From Saccoglossus kowalevskii (taxonomy: Eukaryota > Hemichordata > Enteropneusta > Harrimaniidae): DNA of 32,471 bases. The first letter of the stretch is position 1. Each line of letters begins with the position of its first letter. A program made the translations under genes and the position numbers. The notes under the pieces were generated by a model, which had not been told where the DNA came from, ran no database searches, and was given only the letters and a program-made list of their open reading frames with translations. Of this stretch, positions 1 through 11,242 are shown one piece after another. The stretch covers positions 119,991 through 152,461 of the forward strand of contig NW_003114469.1 of the NCBI RefSeq assembly GCF_000003605.2, written 5' to 3'.

Positions 1-120
1 TAGCTAATTATCATGCAAATTAGGTAATTAACGAGCATGGATTTTTACCAAAACCTAATCAAATCTGCGCATTGGCCCAGAGCCATCTATGCACCAAGTT
101 TCATCAAAAACCGATGTATG

Positions 121-190
121 GTTCTTGAGATAGCAGTGGAACAGTCAGACACACATACACACATACACACATACACACATACAGACACAC
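121..190 (+). repeat. Retroelement-type 3' tail with (ACACAT)n microsatellite
   Basis: GGTTCTTGAGATAGCAGTGG is followed by AACAGTCAGAC and a run of ACACAT units. The same sentence recurs at 16283-16320 (GGTTCTTGAGATATCTGTGG, then AACAGACAGACAC). A conserved stretch ending in a CAGA/ACAT-like microsatellite is typical of 3' ends of RTE-type non-LTR retrotransposons and their SINEs. That assignment is inference; no reverse transcriptase reading frame is present here. Confidence 0.4.
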
Positions 191-200
191 TAACTGCAAA

Positions 201-232
201 GACTCCCATTTTGTGCTTCGCACATGGGAGTC
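201..232. repeat. Short stem-loop next to the microsatellite
   Basis: GACTCCCAT and ATGGGAGTC form a perfect 9-bp stem, extended inside by GTGC/GCAC around a TTC loop with a small bulge. It lies just after the microsatellite. No T run follows and no function is apparent; it may be part of the same mobile element. Confidence 0.5.
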
Positions 233-427
233 AAAAATTGTTAATTGCGTAAAACAGGGTGTGAATGCAAAATAGCTGTGACAGCTTTCTGCCTTCGAGC
301 AAATCGTATAAGGAACTTGAGAGCCGCTGAGCAAGTGTCGTACTCATTCGACTTTAGCATCGTCGATAATGAAACCAATGTTGCAATATTGTAGCAATCC
401 GTACCTGGGAGAGTGGTTGAAATCATG

Positions 428-595
428 TTATTTTGGCTTTATAAAATATTTTGTAGCAGCTTGCGAATCTATAACTGGGGCCAGCAATTTTGTAATGTCA
501 CGTCGAAAACTGCCAACTTTTTTACCATTTTTCATCACCGCTATTGCATTTCTGTCTGATAAGTTTGATAAGAAAGCAATGTCACGATTTGACCT
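428..595 (-). pseudogene. HIRAN-like domain coding relic
   Basis: A minus-strand frame open from a stop at 596-598 to a stop at 428-430 encodes 55 residues containing LSDRNAIAVMKNGKKVG followed by RRDITKLLAPVID. This resembles the core of HIRAN domains (pattern DxNAIxV...G.xVG...R/KE/D...LAxxxD), as in HLTF and in many expanded families of marine invertebrates. There is no start codon or complete domain. A second peptide-like minus-strand stretch in another frame (248-380, containing SNEYDTCSAALKFLIRFARR) follows after the stop, suggesting a decayed and frameshifted gene or transposon-borne domain. The assignment rests on motif memory, not a search. Confidence 0.4.
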
Positions 596-841
596 TTATG
601 ATTTAAATACTAGTAGTGATGTCATTCTTAGCCAATCAGTAAAGCAGATGCATAAAGGTCAAAGATGATTGCTAGACTGTAAACAAAAGCATTGTGTGCC
701 ATCGCAGCAGAGCGACCCCATTTTTCTTGTTTCTCTATTATGATTAGACATGAATAAAAAGTGTCAAGCTGACAGACTGCGAAATCCGTGGATTAAAAGT
801 GCTAAATCCAAATTGTGTTGGAATAAGTTGTAGGGATTTTG

Positions 842-949
842 TTCGACGGCTACAGTGACGCCGACTTGGACTTTGAGGGTTTTGAGTTTGACGAAGATGG
901 CAATGAACGTTCAAATAAAGATCTGAGAAGTTTTTTCAAACAGCTTTGA
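842..949 (+). pseudogene. Short acidic C-terminal coding fragment, unassigned
   Basis: After an acceptor-like TTGTAG, a frame reads LFDGYSDADLDFEGFEFDED, then GNERSNKDLRSFFKQL and a TGA. The D/E/F-rich composition stands out from the flanking AT-rich DNA and looks like real coding sequence. It may be a last exon or a remnant of a DNA-transposon protein. I do not recognise the family, and no upstream exon is visible in the window. Confidence 0.3.
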
Positions 950-1533
950 ATTTTTATAATTTTTACTGTGTAAATTTGTAAATTATTATTGACCTTGTAT
1001 GACGGTTGATTCGTAATTTGTCGAGACCGGAAATCATTTTACGCAGTTTAACCCCTGACATTTTAATTCATTTTTAGTTCACGCGTATTGGGCGTGTTTG
1101 TCGGCGGGAAATCCTAATTCAAATGATTCCTCACTGTCGATTTTTATTATTTCTGGTTTATTTGTCACATTATAAGCAATACATTATTTTTGTTTTACTT
1201 CTAGTGTTGCATATTGTTCATTTATTTCCGTTGCATGTTTTCATTTGCCGTTCTATTCCCTGCCGCAGTTTGATCTGCGTGTTGTTAATTTTTGCCGGGG
1301 ATCTCCTGGCAAATGCCCACCCCTTCTTTTTGGCAATTTTCCATGTTCAGGACCCTGGGCTTATACCCGGATAAATACGGTATGTGCTTATGTAAATGAC
1401 AGAGACGTGTCTATAGTAACAAAAAAATATCTGATCTGATATGAACATTTCACAGGAAGTACTACCGGTATGTTATTAAAGTACAGGTAAAATCATAAAT
1501 ACCAAGTAAAATATATCAAAATATATTTATCAC

Positions 1534-4500
1534 CTTGATTCAGTTACTTTTTCATCTTTGATTAGCTCAAACTCCCAGAATTTCACTGTATGATCAGCAC
1601 TGCCTGTTACAAAACCCCTCTGAAATAAATTAAAAAGTAAGAATGCAAAAAATTTATTTACCACATCACATTATTCTATAATTCATTTTAAGGAGTTGTA
1701 CATGCAATCATCATCTAAAAACTGTTAATTGGACATTTAATAAATAAACTGTTATTATACAGTAGAATGACTAACCAATTACCACTTACCTTATCAGGAC
1801 TGAGAGACAGAGACCACACCGCACCATCATGGGCATCCACTGTTTCCAATAAGTCTCCTGATGCGATATCATACAGACATACCTTGCCTGCCTGGAATTA
1901 TAAGCACAGACAAAAATTTTGTTGATTCAGTATCTTTGTCTTTGCACTCAATGGTAATGATCTAGCAGTAACACCAATGTAAAATGTGATGATTTACCTC
2001 TTACCTGTACCCACAATGCAAAACCTATCACCTGGCACAGAATAATTGTAACACCAATGTAAAATGTGATGATTTACCTCTTACCTGTACCCACAATGCA
2101 ATGTCTATCACCTGGCACAGAATAATTGTGACACCAATGTAAATGTGATGATTTACCTCTTACCTGTACCCACAATGCAAAGCCTATCACCTGGCACAGA
2201 ATAATTGTGACACCAATGTAAAATGTAATGATTTACCTCTCATCTGTACCCACAATGCAAAGCCTATCACCTGGCACAGAATAATTGTAGCACCAATGTA
2301 AAATGTGATGACTTACCTCTTACCTGTACCCACAATGCAATGTCTACACCTGGCACAGAATAATTGTAACACCAATGTAAAATGTAATGATTTACCTCTT
2401 ACCTGTACCCACAATGCAAAGCCTATCACCTGGCACAGAATAATTGTAACACCAATGTAAAATGTGATGATTTACCTCTTACCTGTACCCACAATGCAAT
2501 GTCTACACCTGGCACAGAATATTTGTAACACCAATGTAAAATGTAATGATTTACCTCTCACCTGTACCCACAATGCAAAGCCTATCACCTGGCACAGAAT
2601 AATTGTGACACCAATGTAAAATGTAATGATTTACCTCTTACCTGTACCCACAGTGCAATGTATATCACCTGGCACAGAATAATTGTGACACCAATGCAAA
2701 ATGTAATGATTTACCTCTCACCTGTACCCACAATGCAAAGCCTATCACCTGGCACAGAATAATCGTAACATCAATGTAAAATGTGATGATTTACCTCTTA
2801 CCTGTACCCACAATGCAATGTATATCACCTGGCACAGAATAATTGTGACACCAATGCAAAATGTAATGATTTACCTCTCACCTGTACCCACAATGCAAAG
2901 CCTATCACCTGGCACAGAATAATCGTAACATCAATGTAAAATGTGATGATTTACCTCTTACCTGTACCCACAATGCAATGTATATCACCTGGCACAGAAT
3001 AATTGTGACACCAATGCAAAATGTAATGATTTACCTCTCACCTGTACCCACAATGCAAAGCCTATCACCTGGCACAGAATAATCGTAACATCAATGTAAA
3101 ATGTGATGACTCACCTTAGTACCCACAATGCAATGCCTATCACCTGGCACAAACATAGAACATAACACATAACCACTCTTCATAGTACGAATACATTGCT
3201 GGGTAGATCTGAAATAAAACATACAACAAATATGAAATGGGCAAAGGATGATACACTATAGTAAAGATGCCATTTGAATTTTATTTCTACTTTTAGTGAT
3301 ATTTATTCATTCTATGCATGTACAATATTCCTGATACTAAAATATTATTACAGCAAGTGACAAATCTGTTCTTCAGGCTTCTCAACATCATTGCAAATTG
3401 TATGTCAACCTGTATGTTACCAACTTTTATGGTATCAAATTTGGTAAATATTTACACAAAGACCTGTAGCCAACAAGACCCATTCAGTCGAAAATAAACA
3501 AATATGTGAAACTTTAGCACCAGAGTTTTGACTTTTAAAGGGTTGTTGAAATACAATAGGTATAAAAATCCATTGCATGTATCAAGGCTTTCTGCTGCTA
3601 TGGTAACTTACAAAATTTTGCTGCATCGGTAATTCAGGTAAAAACTAGAAACACATGACAAATTTTCCCCAAAGATTCAGTTAGTGCGCCCTCGCTGCCA
3701 GATCCTGGTGCAACCTAGCCAAATGAGTTACTGCACTCGTAGACACTGATGTGAAGTAATGCACTGCCAAGCTACCATTCAGGTTGTCAATATTATTTGC
3801 ATGTATGAATCTCATCAAAGAAGCCATGAAACCCTGATACACTAATCTGAACATTAGGTGGCGCTATACTAACTAATTCATTTTCACTGTGCCTACCTGT
3901 TCCATATTTTAACTGCTTCTCCTGATGCAGATAACAATGCTGTGTCATCTGAACTGAAACATACAGTTCTCACATCGCTACGGTGACCAGGCATGCCCAA
4001 TGAACTTTTGTTCGATGGTTCAGGCTTCTTTTCTCCAATGGACAAACTGAACACTTCCAATGTGTTGTTTGCTAACAAGAGCAAAATTTTTATACTTTCT
4101 CCTTTTTCAAGAATAAAATCACATGATCTGAAATGAGAAAGAATAAAATCAAATTCAAATAATTAAAACCATATTAAGATGAAAAAAATATTAAAAAATT
4201 TACTGTATTAACTCATGAGGTCCTTAAACTCACCTGACTTTATGTGTTGCTCTCACTACAGCAAGTTTTCTAATTTCATCTTCCAATGATAGCTTCACAT
4301 CATTCTCTGTATCTTCTGCTTCTCCTTTTGCTCTAAAAAATAATTTAAAATTATCATAAAAAATACATGTACAGTAGCGTATCATTTGAACCAACATGAC
4401 TAATTACAATTTTTGGTTGACATTTTTGTCTATGATTTCACGTCCTTGAATCTATGCTGCTCCACTAATACCTTGATACAACCTCCCTCCCCCATGAATA

Positions 4501-7500
4501 TGACAAGATATTACTAGCGTCACACCTAGGCATTTGTGGAATGCTGCACAGACTCTAAGGTAATGGATTGCAAAAAAATTATTTTCATTAAAATTCATGA
4601 TTTAACTCTCTTACTTTTGTTTCTTTCTTGATTTCTTCTGTTTTTTCTTCAATCTTTTCGCTAATTCTTCCTCATTACACAAGACAAACACTTCTAATTG
4701 TGAGTCTGTGCCCTAGATATAGATAAAAACATGTCACACAAAAACTTCATCAAATGAAAATAAGGTACCAGTATTGTAGCATCATCAAACTTTGTGAGAA
4801 TCCTATTTAATTTCATTGTCGTTTTACAGACGAATCAAAATAAAAAAATCCAGCATTACTGCTTTACATTACTGGGTATGTGCAGGGCCTAACTACAGGT
4901 TGTCTCATGCAACATCAGCAAAGACATGAAGACATGTTTCCGTTTCTGTCCTAAGTGTCATTCAATACATGTTCTGATGACTTGGCATCATGGTCATTTT
5001 TGTTCAATTTAAGTACATTTATGCAGGATTTCAGGAGTTGACCGGATGCACACAAGTTGCATAAACATATACATAATCTTTCTGGGAGCTCATTCCAACA
5101 AAGGAGTAACTTTGTCGGGAGTCAATATTTTGGAGTGTGCATTTCTGCTGTGATTATTTTAAAATCACAAAAACAAAATTTTTTTGTTCTCTTTGATACA
5201 ACAAAGGCTGTAGGTTGAGATATGCAAATTTAAATTGGGTAGTACAGGAATCGTACAGCAAAAGTACTAGAGACTATTTTCAGTAGCGAAGCGAAGAAAC
5301 AGACGGAGGAAGCTGGGACATTACCAAACTATGTTCAAGGCAAAACAAAATATTTTCATTGGGGGGGGGGTCCAAAGCAAATCAGGAAATTAAAAAAATG
5401 AATATTTAATGGTTCTACAAAAATCTATAGATACATCATCTGGTGATGAAGTAGAATTTTGCTGTTTTATTGTGTTTAATCTTTTATTTTCTGTACACAA
5501 AAGTTATAAATTACACTCATCAATGCCATTCACATCAGGATTTCAACACAAATGAAACTTACATGACATGTTAAAACTCTACCAGTACTATCCATCGCCA
5601 TGGATACTACTCTTTCTCTACTCTGCCTCATAAGTGATCCTACTCGGCTACAGGACAATAAATTCTAGAAATTAAAACACAATAATTGAAATTAATGATC
5701 ATAATATGAAATCACAACAATTTTCAAAGTTTTTAGTTTTTATTAAAACTTTCCAATCTCTACAAACAGTCGGCGTTGATGGTAAAATATTATTATAGTG
5801 GAATTTTTGATAGCGGACAGTTTTTATTTATCACAAAAACAAATTAATGACAACGACAACAAGAAAGACATATTCTTCCTCGTATACTATTCCCTTCATT
5901 AACATTATGGACAGGATGAAAAAGGGTAAACTTCATGGCCACTCTACTGAATGAACTAAGAATGTTTTGTGATGGAATACAACATGTAGTCTACTATGAT
6001 GCAAATATGTATCAGGTATGATCAGACCATTAGTCCAATGTCCTGCTATAAAAAAGGAGTTACGTAACACACACATATGCAGTGACCACTAACATAAACA
6101 TTCATGATTTTGCCCAATCTGATTAAAATAAGATCCTGGTTGGTTTCATTTTTTTAAATATTTTTTTTTATATAATTACTTATACAACTGTAATTATTAT
6201 TTAATTTAATTAATTTTTGACGTTGCAATTATTTTTCTGCAAGAATTGTTTTGCTTGTGAAAGCAAATTTATTGTAAAAACAAATATTAAAAAAATAATA
6301 ATTAAAATTATTATTAATAATACATTAAAATAAAATTTGAAAAATTAAGCCAATCAAAATCTTGTTTTAATCAGATTAGATATTGCCCCAAGGAACCATT
6401 TTTTTTTTCTAACCGGCATTGTACATGTATAAATGCAATTGTATGATAAAATAAACATAATAAACACTGCTACAATACTAATGTCTAATGCCTAATGATA
6501 GATTGTAAAACCATTATTTAAAATTTCAAGAAAAAAACAAGCAGCCTGTCAATTAAAGAACTGAAGATATCATTAGAAAATGAACAATATGTATAGTACA
6601 TTGTATCAAAGCAATCAGACTTGCTGTTCTCAACAAGAATTCAAAAAACTATAATAACTTTTTACCAAAAATATTCATCAAAATTATATAATTATATAAT
6701 CACGAAATGAACAAATCTGACAGAGGTCCACATGTAGTACCTATATATGTAATATCAAAACAATCAGACTTGCCGTTTTTAACAAGAAGTCGAAAATATC
6801 ATTTTGTACCAAAAATGACAAAAATATTCACCAAAATTAGAGAATTAAATATATCATTACAAAATGAACAAATCTGAGAGTGGTCCACATGTAGTACCTA
6901 TATATGTAATATCAAAACAATCAGACTTGCCGTTTTTAACGAGAAGTCGAAAATATCACTTTTTACCTAAAATGACAAAAATATTCACCAAAATTAGAGA
7001 ATTAAAGATATCACCACAAAATGAACAAAATTAGAGAATTGAAGATATCATCATGAAATGAACAAATCTATAAGAGGCCTACCCAAGGTACATATACACC
7101 AAGTATAAAAGCATTCAGGCTTGTAGTTTTCAAAAAGAAGTCGAAAAAGTAAAACATTGACACGGACGACGACGACGGACAATCACTCATACGATAAGCT
7201 CTGCACGACAAAGTCGACAGCGAAGCTAAAAAAAAAGAGATGTAATCTCCTCACGAGCATGCGGGGAGACATCACATGTCTGACATATAATCATTTAGTG
7301 AAATTCAGATTTTAAATATGGCGAAATTGCTGACTTTTTCAATATACAGTGAAAGTGGGACTTGTAGGCCGATCAAAACTTACAGTTTCTTCTTCTTCCT
7401 CGTCTTCTCCAAATATGGAAGTAGACTCTTCAGTTTTCATTTTTTTGGCTGGTTGAGGACCAGGCTCATCACCATCCTCTTCAACCTGCAGAAATATTTC

Positions 7501-10500
7501 ACAATTTTATCTTCTCTGCGATGAGAGCATGCGTACTGACCAAATCACAAAGAAATTACATTCTCCATAATTCTTCACAGCTTATGTCTCAGCATAGTAT
7601 ATGAATGAATTGTGTAATAAATTGTCTGTAATTTTGTTTAATTTGCTATGGCTTTTTCCCTTGAGCAAGATACACTCTAGTGTTCAGTTTATTTCTATCA
7701 TGTGTTTTCCCCTATCTCCCCCCCCCCCCTTTAAGCATGGTAGTACTGCCATTATCTCAAAATTAATAAAGACGTCACAAGAATGATTGTCACCTGATCT
7801 TGATATGTGATATCCCAGACTCTGAGTTCACTGTCCATACAACCTGTTATCATCCGCTTCTCATCTGGTGTTAAACAAAACCCCCACACCTGCAATGAAA
7901 TAAGATTACGTTTATGAAAGCTGCAACCACAATACATGTGAGCTTTGAGTCAGTACAATTTACAGACTGACCAATGAGATATGGCTTGCCCTAATTGAGA
8001 TACGCTTATGAGCAATGAATTGTGCATAGCGCACCTGATGGCAACAAGATCATCCAGAGAACATATAAGATCAGTTGTGATGAGGGGCCACTTTAAAGGC
8101 TTTCATAAGAACAAAATTTGACAAAAGTTGCTGGGATTTGTTCATTGATGTGATGATTCTCACTAAAATATGATCATTTCTCTCTCACAAAATTGAAGTG
8201 GCTACAGTATATTTCAATATATATCGCAACAAAAATAACTACCGATGATACAATGTACTATAATATTCTAAATTCACAAAGAAACAAATACATGTCATAG
8301 TAATTGTATTGGTTATCTGCTTCTAATGATCAGTCTGTTCAATGAAATGATCACTTGTAATAGAATAAATATGGTACATGTATACAAGAAACTTACCTCA
8401 GTTCTGTGTCCCACCATGGTTTTAAAACAATGCTGTGTGTCTAAATCCCAAAACTTTATATAAGTGTCTTTAGAACTAAAGTAATAAATGGAACTCACAT
8501 TATTGAAATGTCTTAGTCGTATTCATTTTTGGCTGAATCAAATTTCAAACCTATGCACAGTTGTATGGTCAAGTATTTGTAAAATGTGCTTTCAGTCAGT
8601 GAAACATAATATCAAATCTCTAGACTACATACAACTGTTATGATCTATCCATCTTAACATTCTAATCTCACAAATATTAGACAATAATTAATCAACTCTT
8701 TCAATATTTTGATTTGATTTTGCCATTTTGAATATTACATTTGTGTAATATCAGAGGTACATTACTTGGGGTTTGCAACGCTCATAGTACTGTATGGTGA
8801 CATCATGCCAAGATCCCATTCAAGTCTCATCTCGTAGATAGCGAGACTGATGCTACGACCTTCTGACATGACATAGGTGGTTTGTAATAAAACAATAAAA
8901 CATGTATTACCACATTCATAATGAAAAAATGTAATACATTAAAAATGTACAGAAAATATAGTTATCGTAATCCGTCATATCGTGATCAGCTATTTTGATC
9001 CACCTGGACATCCCTGTATCCTAGTTACCTTGGGCATGCGCATTCGCACTTTTCTGAATTGGAACGCTTATATGAGAGCAAGATTGAAACAGGATCTTGG
9101 TATCATGTCACCGTAGTTGCAAACCCCAAGTAATGTATCTCTGGTAATATACACCGGTACTATCTAGTGATGTGGAAGAATTTAAAGAATCAATAATCCT
9201 GAAAATAACTTTTCTTGAAATTAGGTTTTAGGTCTGGATAGAAACAGGTGAACTGACTGGTTTTATCAAGTATTTCAGTATGCCACAAGGCAATATGTGA
9301 TAAATTGTGCAAAACATAAATTACATTTGAAGTTTAGAGATGCTGGTTTATATGATATGAATTCAAATATGAACAAATGATAGTGATGTAATGTCATCAT
9401 AAATCCACTTCAGATTCCGATGAAATACAAAACATTGCAAAAAACTGCAGCTATTAAGATCACCTTGAAATAAGAAAATTCCTATTCGCCATAAATTGGC
9501 ATTGTGTAACCATTCCTTTATGACCTTTCAATCGATACAGACCACTTTCATTGACGACATCCCAAACTATGACATCAGTATCCTGCAATGGAGAAATCAA
9601 AATAAATATAATGATAAATCTCCCAGATTAAAACTCAAGCAGAGTGTGAAATTAAAAGTATTCTGGGGGCATCCAATTTCATAGTCAAAAGTCCCAAAAT
9701 TGAAATTGTCAATGAAATATTTGACTATAATGAAGAGTATCAATGCATTCGGATGAGGCATCAAGACAATTGCCTTCATGGCGTCAATGAATTAAAGTTC
9801 TGAAAAGAAATGAGTGATAGACACTCTCTGAGACTGATGACTCAAAATGTAAATTAGTCCAAAATATATTCAAATTAATTTCAATCAACAAAATTAATAT
9901 GTCAGTCAAATTACCTTGGATCCTGAAACCAGTCTAGTGCCATGTGTGTCAAAATTGAGTGCAGATACAGCAGATTTATGCCCATTAAATGTGACAGTGG
10001 AGTCTCCAGTCATCAAATCAAATAACTTAATTGTACCGTCTTGATATCCAACTGCTATACTAGTCTTGTTTGGACTTTTAGCAATGCATGTCACTTCGTA
10101 GTTGTCTCCTTGTAATACCATTACCTGCAATAGATCATTTTGGTGGTTATTTCATTTGTTGTAACTGGTGATATATTAAATTTTATATTTCAATATCAAA
10201 CATGTAAGCCAATTCGTGTAATTTGTTTGTCTATAAGCTTATTGCATTGTGGTTTTTTTTTGTTTTGCCAATCACACAGTCAAGTCTTTTTACAAAATTT
10301 TTAGAAATCTTGTATTTAAATTTAGAGAGCGTATATACATACATTGGTGAGCTTATGTAACTCTGATGTCTGTTGGAAGTCTGCCTTGTTCCAGCATTGG
10401 AATAATATTTTGTACTATTAATATTGTCATACGCACACTTGTTGGCAAACGTGACATTTTTTTTTCTTCATTCATTTCTATATACATATATTTTTTGTTT

Positions 10501-10938
10501 TATTTATTTATCATACTAGTTATATGGACTTTAAAATGTTTTACAGTCTGAAATAAAGATAATAATAATAATAATTGAGGGCTGAAAATACAAATAAACT
10601 AAATCAGTCCATGAAGGTATCCTCCCATAATCAGTCCAATTGATTATAACCGTTCCAGATTACTTATCCTTGCTGCACTAAAATTAGTGTAATGGAGCAA
10701 TGACAAATATATAATTTAGTACTAACTACTTGTATGTACCGCCCTTGAGTGACAGAAGCTATCTCACCTTCTCTGACTTCCGGATGTCCCAAATAAACAC
10801 ATGCTCTACAGCTGGCACGGCAGCGAACTTTCCCTTCTCTTCTTCTGCTTCTAGGTACACCAGGTTTGACTTAGGACTACCGATAACGCCAAAACATGCG
10901 CTACCTACATATCGTAAATACTGCTTCGTTAAACCCAT
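1534..10938 (-). CDS. WDR3: WDR3 (Utp12/DIP2 family WD40 protein), exons 1-13, 3' end beyond left edge
   Basis: Thirteen exons join without a frame break: 10768-10938, 9915-10124, 9464-9582, 8397-8475, 7794-7889, 7384-7485, 5563-5664, 4615-4712, 4234-4332, 3897-4127, 3115-3208, 1790-1891 and 1534-1619. All have AG acceptors and GT donors. They give about 530 codons from MGLTKQYLRYVG, against roughly 940 residues in human WDR3. WD-repeat ends are visible as VFIWDIRK (exon 1), IKLFDLMTG (2), VIVWDVVNES (3), IKFWDLDTQHCFKTMVGHRT (4), LRVWDIT (5), VKIWNR (10) and VKFWEFELI (13). Exon 6 is acidic (EEDGDEP..., then a run of E) and exon 8 lysine-rich (KKKQKKSRKK), matching the inter-propeller linker of the family. 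Family knowledge: WDR3/Utp12 belongs to the UTP-B (PWP2) subcomplex of the nucleolar SSU processome and is needed for 18S rRNA maturation. The last exon ends in phase 2 with a donor, so the remaining WD repeats and the Utp12 domain lie off the window. The start matches the conserved family N-terminus. Confidence 0.97.
1968..3114 (-). repeat. 80-bp minisatellite made of the WDR3 exon 11/intron 11 junction (about 14 copies)
   Basis: The word CCTGGCACAG recurs at 2031, 2111, 2190, 2270, 2349, 2429, 2508, 2588, 2668, 2748, 2828, 2908, 2988 and 3068, a 79-80 bp period. The real exon 11 carries CCTGGCACAA at 3143, 75 bp further on. Each unit contains 32 bp nearly identical to exon 11 positions 3119-3150, followed on the transcribed strand by a splice-donor-like CAG|GTAAGAG or CAG|GTGAGAG and about 45 bp of intron-like sequence. 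Copies nearest the exon alternate between two variants (AAGCCTAT and ATGTATAT), giving a 160-bp higher-order repeat from about 2668 to 3068. The array lies entirely in intron 11. Confidence 0.95.
5360..5370 (+). repeat. Poly-G tract in WDR3 intron 7
   Basis: A mononucleotide G run. Comparable runs occur as poly-C near 7718-7729 in intron 5 and as poly-G near 31166-31175. They are possible assembly-length errors rather than functional sites. Confidence 0.7.
6145..6360. repeat. AT-rich inverted repeat in WDR3 intron 6
   Basis: A very AT-rich block is flanked by complementary stretches: AATCTGATTAAAATAAGATC near 6117-6136 and GATCTTATTTTAATCAGATT read from the opposite strand (seen at about 6356-6377 as AAAATCTTGTTTTAATCAGA). 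It looks like a short foldback element of about 260 bp inserted in the intron. The boundaries are approximate. Confidence 0.4.
6536..7229 (+). mobile_element. pearl/HINE-like non-autonomous element, copy A (WDR3 intron 6)
   Basis: It starts with AACAAGCAGCCTGTC, continues with tandem units of about 150-157 bp (CAATCAGACTTGC at 6612, 6761 and 6918, and a diverged one near 7111), and ends with a GACGACGACGGACAATCA segment, a hairpin (GTCGACAGCGAAGCT as its right arm) and CTAA. The same head, core and tail occur at 16941-17486. A short head, a core of about 155-bp tandem units and a tail hairpin followed by CTAA match the architecture described for Helitron/Helentron-derived HINEs such as bivalve pearl elements. 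The class is inference. No protein is encoded. Confidence 0.55.
8752..9143. mobile_element. Non-autonomous DNA transposon with long TIRs (hAT- or P-like), in WDR3 intron 3
   Basis: The left end, starting CAGAGGTACATTACTTGGGG, is matched on the opposite strand at the right end by CAGAGATACATTACTTGGGG. Similarity continues inward for more than 60 bp (TTTGCAAC, GGTGACAT.AT.CCAAGATC). The element is directly flanked by the direct repeat GTAATAT (8745-8751 and 9144-9150). The CAGAG terminus and a 7-8 bp target-site duplication suggest the hAT or P superfamily. There is no transposase reading frame, so it would need a helper element. Confidence 0.7.
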
Positions 10939-11242
10939 AGTTATAATTATCTTTCTAAATAATTACAACGTTTCATCATAAACTAAAATCGCGATTGTAA
11001 ACGCACATGTGTGAGGTCAAGGGTTAAAGACTCCCTAGTCTAGACATGTTTCTTCCCACTAAAAAATGTCTTCAATTTTTTATCTTTAATTGTTTACCAA
11101 CGCGTATGCTCTCATTTACGAAATAGTTAATGCAAGGATCTTTCTCAAATTGTTATTCTATTTTTTTACTAACGTTATGTCGAATCATTTAAGTTTTAAG
11201 AAAATGTGCATTCACTTAGGAGTTGATAATTGTCTGAGCAAT
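10939..11242. promoter_or_regulatory. Divergent WDR3/TMEM35A promoter interval
   Basis: The two start codons face away from each other with 304 bp between them, so both 5' UTRs and core promoters must fit here unless non-coding first exons lie elsewhere. AGGTCAAGGGTTA at 11014-11026 is a direct repeat of nuclear-receptor half-sites with one base spacing (second half-site with one mismatch). No clear TATA box can be told apart from the AT-rich background. Confidence 0.5.

Larger units (their letters stand above)
1..1533 (-). other. WDR3 intron 13 (partial) with repeat and gene relics
   Basis: This must be intron, because exon 13 ends in phase 2 at a GTGATA donor and no WDR3-like coding sequence follows leftward. 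It holds an (ACACAT)n tract, a short stem-loop, a HIRAN-like coding relic on the minus strand and an acidic reading frame on the plus strand, all listed separately. At 1285-1385 there is a CG-richer block whose reverse complement contains CCGTATTTATCCGGGTATA, which resembles a transposon terminus but is unassigned. Two 10-bp inverted copies of GACCTTTATG lie at 591-600 and 651-660. Confidence 0.6.

Noticed and set aside
369..668. 99-codon plus-strand reading frame
   Set aside because: It overlaps the minus-strand HIRAN-like relic, whose peptide is more family-like; the plus frame shows no recognisable motif.
1968..3114. Regular 80-bp repeats as a CRISPR array
   Set aside because: The repeats are contiguous with no unique spacers and contain exon 11 sequence; the context is a eukaryotic intron.
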